DNA of 64,000 bases from Oasisia sp. SBJ-2009 (GCA_964017155.1 OZ024854.1:15892181-15956180); one strand, 5' to 3'; counted from the stretch's first letter, positions 1 through 13,759 are shown. Made by a program: numbers and translations. Notes: generated by a model from the letters alone, not told the origin.

Positions 1-3000
1 CCTGGAGTCTACGACTTCTCCCATCAACAAGACGTTGTGGGGTTCCTGCGTCTGGCCCAGAAACTGGGGTTGCTCGTGATACTTCGACCAGGACCCTACA
101 TATGTGCAGAGTGGGAATATGTAATTACATTTGTTGTACATTGGTTACTATTATAATTTTAAAAGATGTTTGATGATAATTAAACTGTATTAAGTATATA
201 AAACACGTCTGATTGGACCTGCTAAAGGCACAGGATGTTGTGATATGAGTTTATATTTAAAAAACATTGACACATGCCATAAGCAATGTCTTTATTAATT
301 AATATTGCCACAATCACCTTAAGACAATATAATCAATATATCCTTCTTATGAGTATTTTGGAAATATAACAAATGTGGATATCGATTTCTCACGTTGCAT
401 GTTATAATTTATGCTTACTTTTGAATTGCCTCCTTTAAATATATTATTGTGGTAAATTGTTCTTACAGGTGCCCATATTCAACATGTTAATTTTTTGGTG
501 GGTGAGATATCTAAAGACAATAACTACTCATAAAAATCAATGGTGTGGCCTTTTTTTACTTTCTGACCTGATTTTTAGGGTGGTTTTCCTGCTTGGCTGC
601 TTCGAGAAGATGGCGATGTCAAAGTGCGCACCATGGACCCCAGTACGTCTCGCAACATAGCTCATCATAGAATGTTTTTGGGTCATCTCAGATACGTGGT
701 GTTTGACACTACATGCTTCCTGGGTACTCTTCGAAATTGATAATCATGTGCAACTTTAGCAATGTTGTATTCACTGGGTGATTCATTTTATTTTATTTAT
801 GGCAAAAACTCACAACTAAAATAAGCACCATTTTAATGAATTAGTGAAGAAACAATTTATAGTCCATGATAATTCCACCTATTTACACTACATGTTTTTT
901 ATGGGAAAAAAACACTCCGTACTAAATGCCATAACTATGCTTACTAGCGATATTATAAAAGCATTTGAAGAAAATGACTCGGTTCTTAGTGTTCTTGAAT
1001 CTGAGTAAAGCTGGAAACAATATGTTAAAGGACAAAAAAAGGCTACGGTTTCATGTCATACACATAATAGAGTTTATACAAAGTAACAATTTCCACATAT
1101 ACTCAATTTTTTAACGTCAGCGGTTTACTCAGAATGTGACTTTAAAGTCTAAAATTCTAATGAAATCCACGATGGTCTAGACGCCGCCATAGGTGAAGGG
1201 TTAACTTGGCTTGGCCATTCAGCGCGTGGCATTCTATATCTCTGCTGAAGCTAATCAGCTTCCTGCGACGTTGTTAAGGGTCAACAACTTCCGAGTCTTC
1301 GACAGTTCGTTCAGTTGGCGTGACATCTAGCAGCTGCTTATAGACGTATATCTAAATCTGTGGTTAAATCTATGGTAAACTTTAGTAATTATGCCTTAGT
1401 GTTCGGCATACGGTTGCAATAATAGTTTAAACAACCGGTAGTATTGAAGCAATGGTGATTTGTGGGCGTACTGTTTGGAATCCCTCCAGTCCAAGTACAG
1501 TTTACTTTGCTCGGTCCATTTTGAGGAGAAATGCTTTGAAGTAGACATGTATCATCAGTTGATGGGATGATTTCAGCGATAACAATAATAGACAACTTTA
1601 TATTTACCGTCATCAGCATGTTACGCGCGTTGCCGAGTTGCAGCCATTTCACGACAACAGCCAAACCCCATGCAGGGAATCTATGTGGAGAGCGCCTCGA
1701 TCACCGTCGTGACGTCATTCTTCGTCTAAGATGGGGTAGCTCATAGTATTTGGATGGCTGGGTGTTAAAAAATATTTGTCTGGTAAACCGCTGGCGTTAA
1801 AAAATTGAGTATATGTGGAAATTGTTACTTCATATTAACTCTATTAGGTGTATGCCACGAAACAGTTAAACTTATTTTGTCCTTTAAATATAATGTGTTT
1901 CTTGTCAGCAAAATATCACACACGGGGGTCCACAGGACTACACTCGATCCACTCTTGTTTGTTATATATATAAATGACCTTCATTTTTGTGTAAAAAAGT
2001 GCAAAACCATATTATTCACTGATAACACTACTATATACAAGCTATTGTGAGGTTGACAGTGGCTAGTTTTCTCTTAGAGTCTTGTCGTTATTTCAGTTCA
2101 CTGGCTACAGCCTTAATTGGCTCCACTGTCAGCCTGAAATTGTGTATTATATTATAAATTGTTATATTTGCTGATTATGTTTGTGTGACTGATATGATTA
2201 TAAAAATAAATTGTCTATCTATCTATCCAATCTAACATAAAAAAAAAATTATTTATTACATTTCACGATTTTATTACATTGATGGACATTATTTTGCCAC
2301 CGACCAACTGTTAACTTCTTCACTTGACCACTGACCAACTGCTAACTTCTTCACTTGACCACTGACCAACTGTTAACTTCTTCACTTGACCACTGACCAA
2401 CTGTTACCTCTTCACTTGACCAACTGTTAACTTCTTCACTTGACCACTGACCAACTGTTAACTTCTTCACTTGACCACTGACCAACTGTTAACTTCTTCA
2501 CTTGACCACTGACCAACTGTTACCTTCTTCACTTGACCACTGACCATCTGTTAACCTCTTCACTTGACCACTGACCAACTGTTACTTTCTTTACTTGACC
2601 ACTGACCAACTGTTCACTGGGAAATTGTCCATATCCCATTTACAATAGATATCAATTTCTGTCAAATTGTAAATGTCCAACACACACTGCGTGGCTGGAG
2701 ATGTTTCTACATGTCGTATCACTTGTCACGTCTCCTCCAGGATACATCAGTGCCGTGGATAGATGGCTGAATGTCTTCCTGTCAAAGATGGCGCCACTCT
2801 TGTATGTCAACGGTGGACCAATCATCATGGTGCAGGTAGGTCATGTGACCACTGGTCTACTTGTTTCACATGTCCTTGTTTTTAAATCTTTGTGCAGCTG
2901 TAGATTTCCATGTGTCCAGATCTGTCTGTTTTCTGTTTTGTGAAAAATAAATGAGGAACTTGAATATTATTCTAATGTGCATTTATTGCCAATCAAATGA

Positions 3001-6000
3001 TGGACTCATCAAGCACATGCACACGTTTGTACTGCTGCAAGAAACTGTGACTACCATTGACTGCATTTGAATAGAACAATTTGAACTGATTGACGTTTTA
3101 AATGTATATAGTCTGCTACATTGTATTTTTTGTCAAATATATAATATTTTTTTTTTCTTTAACTATATATATATATATATATATAATATATATATTATAT
3201 ACATAAACATTGATTATGAGTGATTTTCTGCCTCTGTTGTCACTCAGGTGGAGAATGAGTATGGCAGTTACTACGCCAACGATCGACTTTATACGCGACA
3301 TTTGAGAAATGAATTCATCAGATACCTGGGCAAGGATGTGCTACTGTTCACCACAGATGGCGCTGGTATCGGCTACCTCAACTCGGGCACAGTCGATGGC
3401 GTCTACCCCACGGTGGACTTTGGGCCTGGTCAGTGAAATCAGTCAAACAATTTATCATTACAATAAAGAAATAAAGTGAAATAAGTCAATTTATCAATAC
3501 AATTAAAACTTAAAATATTGTTTTCATGCCACAGATGTTCCCAGTTTTATCAAATTGTTTCCCAGATTCTCTAAACATTTGGGGTAAGGTAACTTATAAT
3601 AAGAATTTACTATTGTATTATACATGTGTCTTTCAACAATGAGTTGCATATAAATGTTGTTCCATTAAACATCAGGAACTAATAAATCTTCCACTTTTTA
3701 CCAGGCAATGCTTCTGCAGGGTTTGAACCTATGAAGACGTGGAACATTCAAGGACCATTGGTTAGTATTAAATGGACCACAAATATATATTAAACAGACC
3801 AATAGTTGGTAATAAAGGGCCATCGGTTAGTGTAAAATGCACCTTATATATAGAACATGGAACATTAGACATATATACCCTGTGATTACCCGGTATTTAA
3901 TTTTACATATTTTCTAAATTTATTTTTATGTTTTCAATATTTGTGTAGTGAAATCAAAGGTGTATATTTCTCTACACAGAATCAGCCAGTGCAGTATTTG
4001 TAACAGGAAGTTGTCTGTGAGGACCGTGGGAAACTGCCATCATTGAACACCAGAGGGGGCTGCAGTCAACTTGGTCTGCTCTGCCAATAAAAGTTGTTTT
4101 GAAACTGGATATATTTGTTACTTCAGTATGCTCTAGCTTTCCAATTACAGGCATTGCATCTGGGTTGCTAAAGTAACTAAACACCGCACGGTGGGCCGTG
4201 TATTTAGTATCTGTGTAACATTTACTTTCTGTATAAAGTATTTACTTTCTGTATAATATCTACATGTATAATAAAGTCTTAAGAACGTTATATTCTCAGG
4301 ATTCTAAAAAAAGAAAAAAACTGTGATATTAATAGGAAGGATTTTAATGCTTTAAGTTGTTAAAATATTTTTCAGCCACATTTAGGTAGAAATTATTATG
4401 ATTATTATTATTGGCTTTGTATAAATTAACAGTTGGTTTTGTTAATGAGTCACTAAATAATGCGTGTTAATTACATTTCTGCATTTAAGGTTGTCAGAAT
4501 AGTCTGGTTTTTGTTCATCATTTAAATCTAAACATTTGCAATGACTGGTGAAATGTCACTGTTTATAAAGATCACGAATATAAATTCTGAATATTTATCA
4601 AGTTGTTTGCATTTACTATTGTTCTGTATTTGGCACTTACTAAATACAATTTTACAGGGAGTGTTTGTGTTGTAACATGTACAGTTGTGGTGACAGGTGA
4701 ACTCTGAGTTCTACACTGGCTGGCTGGACTTGTGGGGCAAGTCTCACTCACACACTAGTACCAAATCCGTTGTGGACACGCTACGACAGATCCTTGACAT
4801 GGGTGCCAATGTCAACTTGTAAGACCTGTCTGTCTGTCCACCAGTCTGTCTGTCCATCCTTCTGTCCACCTTTCTGACAGTCTTGGTGGTGGTCTGTTTG
4901 TCTGTAGGCCTTTCTGTCTATCTGTTGTGTTGGTTTATGTTTATAGACAACTCTTTCTTTTGTTTTATGTCTTGTAATTATAATAATCATGTGTTAACTT
5001 GACCGATAGTATATCAAGAAAGAAATATCTCAATTAATTCTAAAGATTATTATTTAATTATAACACCTCCTGTCTTTACTTGTCTCGACGTTTTAGCATC
5101 CTTAGATGAAACTGTCTTTGAGGAACAATTAAATATATCATGCACATATACACAGTATTACACACATGCACACAGTTGAACACACGCGTACACATACAGT
5201 CACACCCACTCACACACACATGCACACACGCATACACACACATACATACATACAGTCACACCCACTCACACACACGCACACACACACACACACACGTGCA
5301 CACATGCACACACACATGCACACACATACAGTCACACCCACTCACACACACACGCACACGCACACACACATACAATCACACCCTCTCACACAAATGCACA
5401 CACACACACACACAGTCACACCGTCTCATGCACATACACGCACGCACGCACACACACACACACGCATACACATGCAGTCACACACATGTTAGTATGACTA
5501 CATTTTTTATAGCAAAATACACTTGTTTTACCATAGTTGTTAGCAAAATATGTTATTAGAAAAATACATAAATTCTCAAACAAGTAAACAAATATAAAAT
5601 TAGTCAGAGGGTATGAAATGAACTGTTTAGGCCAACATATCAGTATAGTTGTCACTCAGAACAAAATGTATAATTAATGTATGTATTTTATTATATAAAT
5701 ATATCGTGGTTTGCATGTTGTTGTAAAATTGACAAAAACACCAGTGTTGTTTCTTTCCCAGTTACACGTTTGAAGGCGGAACCAACTTTGGCTACATGAA
5801 TGGTAAGGTTTTGTCACCCAAATATAATAAACTTATTTCCTTTGTAATTATTATTTATCTTTTATTTTTGAATATTGATTTGATTTACGATTAAAGCGTG
5901 TTTTGTTTGTATCAAAAGAAAAGTTTTGCACATTTTCATTTAGGCACACATTGAATTGTCTGTGAAATAATTTGTAAGTTTGACTAAAAAGTCACCACTC

Positions 6001-9000
6001 TTTAAACCAAACAAACTGAAGAAAAACAAATTACCATTAACCCATGTTAACAGTCTAATTCGCAGAATGTTATCTTTAAATTGGTTAACTGCATTTCTGA
6101 CCTTGTAGACTGAGAAATTGCTGTAAATAATTTGTGAATTTATTTCATTCAGTTATGCATTGTTTTAATATTTCTGTTTATATTAAACAAATACAAGCAC
6201 ATTACATTGTTGATGGAGGTCTGCAATAAATATCGTGACACACTCGTACAAACTGGTTGCAGGGGCTGAGGCAGGGGGTGGATTGTGTATCACCAGTTAC
6301 GACTATGACGCCCCCCTGAGTGAGGCTGGTGACATCACACCGAAGTATCTCGCCATCAGAGACACCATTTCAAAGGTAGAGAGGGCAGATTGATTTATTA
6401 ATCTATTTATTTTCCAATCAGGACATGATCCTATGTTTTCAACAATCTCAAAAGTTCATTGTGTTTGATAAATATTTGATAAATGTGTCATTGAACGTAG
6501 TTGACAACATAATGTGAGGTACCCTACTACCTACAATATGTGTACACTTTTTATTAAATAGACACTATATGTTTGGAATAGACCATGAACGTTGCAGTGG
6601 TTATGTTTTGCCAATGCCCTCCGTGTTTAGATAAAATAATATGAACAGAAGTTTAACATAAGAAATTGCAACGTGTTAGACCTGCTGGAATTAGTTCATT
6701 CCTGACATTTCATGTCACTGGTTAAGTGCTTGTGCAATGTCACTGGTTAAGTACTTGTCCAATGTCACTGGGTAAGTACTTGTCCAATATCTCTGGTTAA
6801 GTACTTGTCCAATGTCTCTGGTTAAGTACTTGTCCAATGTCACTGGTTTAGTACTTTTCCAATGTCTCTGGTTAAGTAGTTGTCCAATGTCTCTGGTTAA
6901 GTAGTTGTCCAATGTCACTGGTTAAGTACTTGTCCAATGTCTCTGGTTAAGTATTTGTCCAATGTCACTGGTTAAGTACTTGTCCAACACTGAAAACAAC
7001 ACTGTTATTTTGCTGTAACAGAGCTGCCCAGTCAAACAGATTTGGTACAAGTCTGGGACATTTACAATCCCTGTCACTTGGCTACATGTAAATCTTATAC
7101 ATATTGGCCACGTCAGAAATGTTTAAGATAAACAAGCTAGCTGAATTGTTTATTCCTTTTTACAGTACAAGAAATTGCCTCCAGTGAAAATCCCACCATC
7201 AACTCCGAAGTATGCATATGGCACAGTTAAGATGGCATATGTAAGTCTAGTTGGCAATTAAAATTTAGGAGTAATTTTGACGGTAATTTGTAGAGAACAC
7301 ATTTCTCAGATTTGTCGAAAGTGTTATTATTATAGTCATGATTTACAACATATCCATAAGTATTTGCCTGTTTCTGACCTATACAAAAACTATTGCAATT
7401 GTGCTAGCCACTATACTATTCTAATTCCCATTTTTCAAAATGATTTTAAGGATATCATAAAATTACAACATGTTCAAAATTGATTAGCAGAAGTTGTGAC
7501 TAGGTCTGCACGTTTAACTTGTTCTAATGTCTCTGCATTAACTTCCTGTCTGACATCGTATAATCTTTAAGGTACGTACTATTATTTATCAAGCACTTTC
7601 CTGTAAACAGCTATGGTATTTATATTTACATTCAATGTGCAATAAGTGTGTGTCCATTGGTGTGACTTGTGCACTAAGTGTGTGTCCATTTGTGTGACTT
7701 GTGCACTAAGTGCGTGTCCATTGGTGTGACTTGTGCACTAAGTGTGTGTCCATTGGTGTGACTTGTGCACTAAGTGTGTGTCCATTGGTATGACTTGTGC
7801 ACTAAGTGTGTGTCCATTGGTGTGACTTGTGCACTAAGTGTGTGTCCATTGGTGTGACTTGTGCACTAAGTGTGTGTCCATTGGTGTGACTTGTGCACTA
7901 AGTGTGTGTCCATTGGTGTGACTTGTGCACTAAGTGCGTGTCCATTGGTGTGACTTGTGCACTAAGTGCGTGTCCATTGGTCTGATGTGTGCACTAAGTG
8001 TGTATCCATTGGTAGGACTTGTGCACTAAGTGTGTGTCAATTGGTCTGACTTGTGCACTAAGTGTGTGTCCATTGGTGTGACTTGTGCACTAAGTGTGTG
8101 TCCATTGGTGTGACTTGTGCACTAAGTGTGTGTCCATTGGTGTGACTTGTGCACTAAGTGTGTGTCCATTGGTATGACTTGTGCACTAAGTGCGTGTCCA
8201 TTGGTCTGATGTGTGCACTAAGTGTGTATCTATTGGTATGACTTGTGCACTAAGTGCGTGTCCATTGGTCTGATGTGTGCACTAAGTGTGTGTCTATTGC
8301 TATGACTTGTGCACTAAGTGTGTGTCCATTGGTATGACTTGTGCACTAAGTGCGTGTCCATTGGTCTGATGTGTGCACTAAGTGTGTGTCTATTGGTATG
8401 ACTTGTGCACTAAGTGTGTGTCCATTGGTATGACTTGTGCACTAAGTGTGTGTCCATTGTTGTGACTTGTGCACTAAGTGTGTGTCCATTGGTATGACTT
8501 GTGCACTAAGTGTGTGTCCATTGGTGTGACTTGTGCACTAAGTGTGTGTCCATTGGTGTGACTTGTGCACTAAGTGTGCGTCCATTGGTGTGACTTGTGC
8601 ACTAAGTGTGCGTCCATTGGTGTGACTTGTGCACTAAGTGTGCGTCCATTGGTGTGACTTGTGCACTAAGTGTGTGTCCATTGGTGTGACTTGTGCACTA
8701 AGTGTGTGTCCATTGGTGTGACTTGTGCACTAAGTGTGTGTCCATTGGTGTGACTTGTGCACTAAGTGTGCGTCCATTGGTGTGACTTGTGCACTAAGTG
8801 TGCGTCCATTGGTGTGACTTGTGCACTAAGTGTGCGTCCATTGGTGTGACTTGTGCACTAAGTGTGCGTCCATTGGTGTGACTTGTGAACTAAGTGTGTG
8901 TCCATTGGTATGATTTTTTCTGTTTGTGCAGGTGAAGGGTGTTCTAGACGCCCTTCCTGTGATTGGTCCACCTCAGCCAATCAGATCGCAGTATCCATTG

Positions 9001-12000
9001 TCCATGGAGCAGGTTGGACAGGTGGGTGGAGACTGACCAGGTCAACACAAGTTTGTTGTCTCAACACAACTCAACACACATTTGTCTCAAAACAACAATT
9101 TTATTAATACATTTTCATTCTTTATTGTTACAACTAATGTCTTAATAATAACAAACTTATGTGCCACAGTACAAAAATGTAGTTAATAAATGTCAGTGCT
9201 TTACTGTTATCATTAACATATAGAGTGAAGTAGTTTGGTTGAATCTGTCACACAAAACCGCCCGTGACATTTTTATAAGATTATCTAGTCACCATGGTTA
9301 CAGTGTGAGCCACAAACATACACACTGAATGAGAGTAATTGTCTTCTGTAGAACTACGGCTTCATCCTGTACCGCCATGTACTGAAGACAACTTACCCGT
9401 CAGCGGTGCTCAAGACTGACGGCATACGAGACCGAGGATACATCTTTGTGGATGGGGTCAGTTCAACTGTACAGTCCTCTACATTTTACAACACTCAGAA
9501 CACTGATGATGAAAAACAAGAAATCTTTACAGCAAAAAGAATACACACTTAAAAAATGTGCTAACATTTTCTTTTATGTTTGTTTTTGTATGAGTTAATT
9601 TATATATCTAAGAGCAAACAACTAATTACATCGCTAGACACTACTGACAATTATTTGTCTTAAGATAAAGTTGCAAAAAATGTGTTGTGGTAGTTATTTT
9701 ATTGTTGTTGGTTTAGCAGTGTTCTTTAACCTGAAATCTCAGACCTTTGTGGCATTGATCTGTGCTGGCGTGGAGTTGTTTAATTTCTGTTATATTCTTT
9801 GTAATTTGCAGCTGTTCCGTGGTCTTTTGGATCGCTACGGGACCACGTCTTTCAATCTGCTGGCAGTTGAGGGCCAGGAACTGTCTATACTTGTCGAGAA
9901 CCAGGGACGAATTAACTTTGGGTCACAGCTTCTCAATAACAGAAAGGTAGGTCTACATGACATGATCAGTCTTATTTAAATAGTTCCAGTGTATTAAACA
10001 ACTACACACATCTTTGTATTCATAAACTATTGTTCTCTTCCTGTGAGTATTGGGTGACTTTCCTGACACTTGTCCTTGCTTTCTGTTTCTCTCCCTCACT
10101 GTCCTGTCACTTCTGTGTCAACCACCTTCTATCTTCTGTCATGTCATCATTTATGTCATTTCAGGATGTTTGGAGATGGATCTTTTTTAAACGTAGATAT
10201 TTAATAATGACTTTCTGACCAGAAAAATATAATTTGGTATATTTTAATTTGTATTTTTTTTTTACTTTGTTTATAATAGTGTACCATAGTGTGTATTAAA
10301 CATTGGCCAAGTTGAACAGACGACTGTTTCTTGCAGGGAATCATCTCAAATGTGACACTTGGAGGTGACACCCTGGTGGACTGGCAAATGTTCCCCCTCA
10401 ACTTTGAGAAGCTTTTTGAAATGCCAGGATTAGACAATAAACTGAGGTAAGTCGATTAACACACAGAGTAGGAATAAGTACACGTGTTTATTCTTCAGCT
10501 GTGTGCGCCCTTGTGTGGGGGGGGTGGGAGTAGATGAGTAGTTGAGAACCAGCCTCTCAGTCCAGAATTTCTGGGTCCAAGTCTTTTTGTGGTTTGTACT
10601 CTTCACATTACGTCAGGTCAGTAACATGTATAGTAGTGAACCTGGCTACAGATAGTGGTGGATGTTTCTTTAAACAGCACTCATAATAACTGTGACATGG
10701 CTGACTATTTCATGTAGAGCTAGAATAAGCAGGTCTGTCAGACAGTGAAGTGTAGTCTGGGTCATTGCTAAGGCCTGTCAACTCAGTACCAACCACACTT
10801 TAAAATAAAACTTACATTTTACTGTAGTAACAGTTTCATGATAATTATTATCTTACTACAGTCACTAATTCACATTGGATGGAAACTTTATGAAGATAAC
10901 ATGACATCAGTTGTAGCAGGGTCTGTATCACTGTGGTTTATTTACAGTTTATACTGTATATTTTCATTACTCTGTGTAGCAGTTCAGAAACTGTATCAGC
11001 CCATATATGGCAGTTGTGACCTTTGACTCTGTCGTTGTTTTCCAGGTTCCAGTCCGGCCCAGTCACACACTCCCAGCTCAGCCCGGCCATTTACACTGGG
11101 CAGTTTGTCTTGCCCAATGTGCCCGACATGCCAAAGGACACATATCTCAACATGCAGGGCTGGTTCAAGGTTAGCAGATTGCATCACATGATGAAATACT
11201 CTAGTGAATAAGTATTGACCACCGAGGGTTTGGTCTTGGAGCAGATGCTGGAGGACATAGCTTTATGCAGAGACCCGCCCACCCATCATTTGGACGGGTA
11301 AACACGAATATGGACAGGTAGAAATATGGGTGGACGGGTAAAAGGAGCAAAGTCTTGCCAAACCATAGATATTGTTAGTTATGCCTTGAAAGTGAGCATA
11401 AATGGTGTCACGTGTGTGTTTGTAGTCCTTTTCAGGTAAAAAAATATATTTAGATACATTTACAGTTTGTGAATTGGCTTAACAGTTAACAACCACATGT
11501 CCACCAAAACATGTGTGACTGGCAATAATTTGATCCTGCATAAAGCCCTGGTGGAGGAGATAATATATTATGTGTAAAACAAAATAACATGATGTTAGTG
11601 AAATTTATTTAGATAATGCAGTATTTAAAAAATTACCATCCATTTCTAATTCCTATTTCAGAACATGATAATACCTGTAATAATAAGTAACCATAATTTG
11701 TGCATGAGCACTCACATTTGACTGCATGAAATACAGTGATTTTAGGAGTATGATATATGACCTTCCAGCAAATACCGACAAGGTTTATGTGTGTGTTATG
11801 TGTAGCAAGTCACTAACCCATTGCCTTATGTGTAGCGATGTCACTAACTTATTGGCTTATGTGTCACTAACCAGTTGTCTGACATGTCGCAGTGTCACTA
11901 ACCCACTGTCTCAGTCACTTCCCCTGTCACCAGACAGTGTGTCTACGCTGTCATCAAGACCACCATGCTGTACTTTCAGGGCCAAGCGTTCCTCAACGGC

Positions 12001-12282
12001 TTCAACCTGGGCCGCTACTGGCCCGTGCGTGGCCCACAAGTGACCCTGTACGTGCCCAAGACTGTGCTCAAGCCCAGCCCAGCCCACAATGTGCTTGTGC
12101 TGGTGGAGCTGGATCGGGCTCCATGTGACGGCCACAGCACGGAGCCGTGCACTGTGACCTTTGTAGAGTCACCAATATTGAATAAGACAGTCGCAGGCTC
12201 AGTGACACACAGTGACACCTTGTGGGATAAAGGTAAACTGTCCATGGGACACAGCGTTGAGTTTGAGCAGTTGTTGCCGTAG
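1..12282 (+). CDS. GLB1: Acid beta-galactosidase (GLB1 family, GH35), copy B1, 5' end outside the window
   Basis: Hydrolyses terminal beta-linked galactose from glycoconjugates; family members act in the lysosome. Fifteen coding exons are visible: 1-120, 579-642, 2741-2835, 3248-3428, 3705-3760, 4697-4818, 5762-5802, 6263-6375, 7166-7240, 8932-9021, 9352-9456, 9812-9946, 10337-10446, 11046-11169 and 11980-12282 (stop TAG). All internal junctions are GT-AG and phases match, giving 577 residues. GH35 signatures are [11 protein letters not shown] (1-120), the acid/base Glu in VENEYGSY (3248-3428), the nucleophile Glu in [13 protein letters not shown] (4697-4818), GGTNFGYMN, and [13 protein letters not shown] (6263-6375). 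The beta-sandwich tail includes [15 protein letters not shown]. The signal peptide and first exons lie left of base 1, where the frame starts at codon position 1. The pocket residues look complete, so this copy should be a standard galactosidase. It is duplicated as B2 downstream. Confidence 0.95.
850..2225 (+). mobile_element. Decayed non-LTR retrotransposon (RT fragment), interrupted by a TIR element
   Basis: Before 1024 a degraded frame reads like the RT region ahead of the SKAFD motif (HSVLNAI...[10 protein letters not shown]). After 1888 the frame resumes with [20 protein letters not shown] and [11 protein letters not shown], a mutated GVPQGSVLGPLLFLIYINDL...FADDTTIY block. It ends near 2225 in a short TCTA-repeat tail, typical of LINE 3' ends. 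About 100 residues between the blocks are missing. The corresponding intron of B2 (17297-17754) lacks it, so it entered B1 after the duplication or was lost from B2. Confidence 0.7.
1029..1883. mobile_element. 855-bp TIR element with TTAA target duplication (piggyBac-type MITE)
   Basis: Terminal inverted repeats of about 100 bp, 1029-1128 and 1783-1883, begin AGGACAAA and end TTTGTCCT. They share a perfect inner block around CACATATACTCAATTTTTTA. Both ends are flanked by TTAA (1025-1028 and 1884-1887), the target-site duplication of piggyBac-superfamily elements. The interior has no convincing transposase frame, so this is a non-autonomous element. It sits inside the RT fragment at 850-2225. 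The family assignment rests only on the TTAA. Confidence 0.7.
2297..2622 (+). repeat. 31-bp minisatellite, about 10 units, B1 intron
   Basis: Tandem units contain CTGACCAACTGTTAACTTCT and CACTTGACCA. One unit is shortened near 2400. The orthologous intron of B2 has essentially one diverged unit near 17595-17645, so the array expanded only in B1. Confidence 0.9.
5135..5495 (+). repeat. CA-rich microsatellite region in B1 intron
   Basis: Impure (CA)n is broken by GCA, TACA and AGTCACACCC interruptions. The phrase AGTCACACC recurs at about 35-100-bp intervals, giving a loose higher-order pattern. His/Thr-rich frames across it are repeat artefacts. Confidence 0.85.
6712..6988 (+). repeat. 25-bp minisatellite, about 11 units, B1 intron
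   Basis: Units contain GGTTAAGTACTTGTCCAATG, with TCACT/TCTCT variants between them. The array lies between the exons ending 6375 and starting 7166. The B2 intron lacks it and carries a LINE and a SINE instead. Confidence 0.9.
7253..7612 (+). mobile_element. LINE reverse-transcriptase C-terminal remnant
   Basis: A mostly open frame reads [30 protein letters not shown] and [10 protein letters not shown], then with stops VVTRS, ending near CK. This is the thumb region of a common animal non-LTR family (HISQICRSAYYHIHDLRRIR...LQRVQN). It is absent from the matching B2 intron (27773-28260). It contains stops and is not functional. Confidence 0.75.
7636..8917 (+). repeat. 32-bp minisatellite, about 40 units, running into a splice acceptor of B1
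   Basis: Units contain TGACTTGTGCACTAAGTGTG and GTCCATTGG. Variants (GCGTCC, TATCC, GTCTGATGTG) are interspersed in runs. The last unit ends about 15 bases before exon 8932-9021, so the array supplies most of the sequence upstream of that acceptor. B2 carries the same family at the same intron position (28277-29135), so the array predates the duplication. Confidence 0.95.
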
Positions 12283-12800
12283 TCACAAGTTGGGGACAGT
12301 TGTGTGGGAATTTGTTGACGTATAAGGAAAGAAAAATGGAGTAAAGTGTGACACTGTGTATACATGTATATGCAAATTGTTCTCAGTAACCCAGTCTCTC
12401 ATTACCATATGGTGCTTACAGCTGTTGACTACAAACTTGTGAAATTTTGTTAATTCTGAATGCATGTTTTACGTTGCAGACTTTTGAAGCATGATATACA
12501 TTTTGGTTTTATGGATTTTAATTAATTTGTTAAGATTATTTTGAAAAATAGGTGGCAGAGAAACGAACTTCATTTCTGTGTGGAAATGATTATATATGTC
12601 ATTACAAAGTTATTGTCATGTACATTAACATTCTACTTGTTACATTGTGCACTATGTAATACATAATGTAGTATAATACAACATTATTGTATTATATACT
12701 GCAGACTGCCAAGCCACTGTGGCACATCTAGCTATAGAAAAATATATAATTCTACATAGAGCATCTGCGATGTGAACCTTTATTCTTCTGATGAGCCACG

Positions 12801-12806
12801 AATAAA
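12801..12806 (+). promoter_or_regulatory. Candidate polyadenylation signal of B1
   Basis: AATAAA lies about 520 bases after the B1 stop, in AT-rich 3' flank, and is followed by a T/GT-rich stretch. The 3' flank from 12283 to about 12560 is still alignable with the flank of B2 (33476 to about 34080). Confidence 0.55.
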
Positions 12807-12847
12807 ATTTTATTGTATATAATGTGCAGTGTACTCAGTGTTAGAAG

Positions 12848-13112
12848 CTAGAGTATTGTCGAGCTTGGTTGGTCGCAAGTAGTGGGTGGTGTTGCGCGGG
12901 GTGGGGTATAATAAAGCATAAATATGTCCTTATCTAGGCATTGACTGCAAAAGCCTTCTAAATGAATTGAGTGATTGTTTGCTGACTAATTGTTGTGTGC
13001 ATTTGTTCCATGATTTGATGGTGCTCGGAAAGAAGGAGTGTTTGTAGGTTTCGATGTTGCAACCTGAACTATTACATCGGTTACACAGAGACTTGGCTAT
13101 TGTCAGCTGCAT
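12848..13112 (-). mobile_element. LINE 3' end (RT C-terminus plus tail)
   Basis: The minus-strand frame 13112-12930 ends with SFFPSTIKSWNK and LNSFRRLL, the usual C-terminal block of CR1/jockey-like RT proteins. A 3' UTR of about 80 bp follows and ends in AAGCTCGACAATACTCTAG at 12848-12866. The same 3' tail ends the SINE at 27271-27545. Confidence 0.75.
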
Positions 13113-13279
13113 TTAACTTTCTTTGTAATTCTTTCTTCTGTATTTGTATTACATTTGTACTTTCATTGTGTTATTATTAAGCGTTGCTACTACTTCCTCC
13201 CAAGTGTCATTTGTGTTTTTATTGCATGTAAACCCAACATGACACACTCTACTAGTGATGACGCATGTCACACTGTGGG

Positions 13280-13745
13280 AAACTAGTAACACACATCCGT
13301 CATTTACTGTCTTTGCAACTTTGACACATACACACGTACAAGCACGCACCATGCACACACACTCACACGTACATGTATGAAAGTGTGTGCATTTGTGAAT
13401 GTGTAACTGAATGTGTCCATTGCTTGTGTTTACTCTGTGACGTGTTCTTGCGGAATCTTGCCTGGGTATGTGGGAACGTGCGTCTGAAAGTAGATGTGTG
13501 TATGCATGTGAACTGGGCCACAACTCCTCATGCAGGGAGGGAGGGGGGGAGGGGGGAGGGAGGGAGCTAGATTGCATGTCACCGTGTGTCCATGTTGTGG
13601 GCTCCTACAACACAAGTAGTGGACCAGGACAGGGACACGTGTATGGTTGATTTCTCTTGTTTTTATCACAAACATGTCAGGAAGAAAATGTAGACCCACT
13701 GGTTGTGTTCACACTTCACATGCTGCTCAAACTCCTGAAACATCA
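13280..13745 (-). pseudogene. Relic of the channel gene's 3' end (duplicated with B1)
   Basis: On the minus strand, 13745-13672 reads EFEQHVKCEHNQWVYIFFL, matching exon 36899-37018 of the channel gene, then hits a TGA. The next 25 bp of that exon are deleted, and homology resumes in the donor region near CGTGTCCC. The end of exon 36421-36555 survives as a patch near 13530 (HEELWP versus REQVWP). The stop region of the last exon survives near 13280-13320 (aligns with 35848-35890). Most of exon 36421-36555 is missing. It is a non-coding duplicate showing that the segmental duplication extended past the galactosidase gene. Confidence 0.8.
13534..13567 (+). repeat. G-rich tract, quadruplex-capable
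   Basis: A run of GGGAGGG and G6-7 blocks lies inside the channel-gene relic, with several G-triplets within 34 bases. It is absent from the intact gene. Confidence 0.6.
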
Positions 13746-13759
13746 CAGAGTGACACAGA

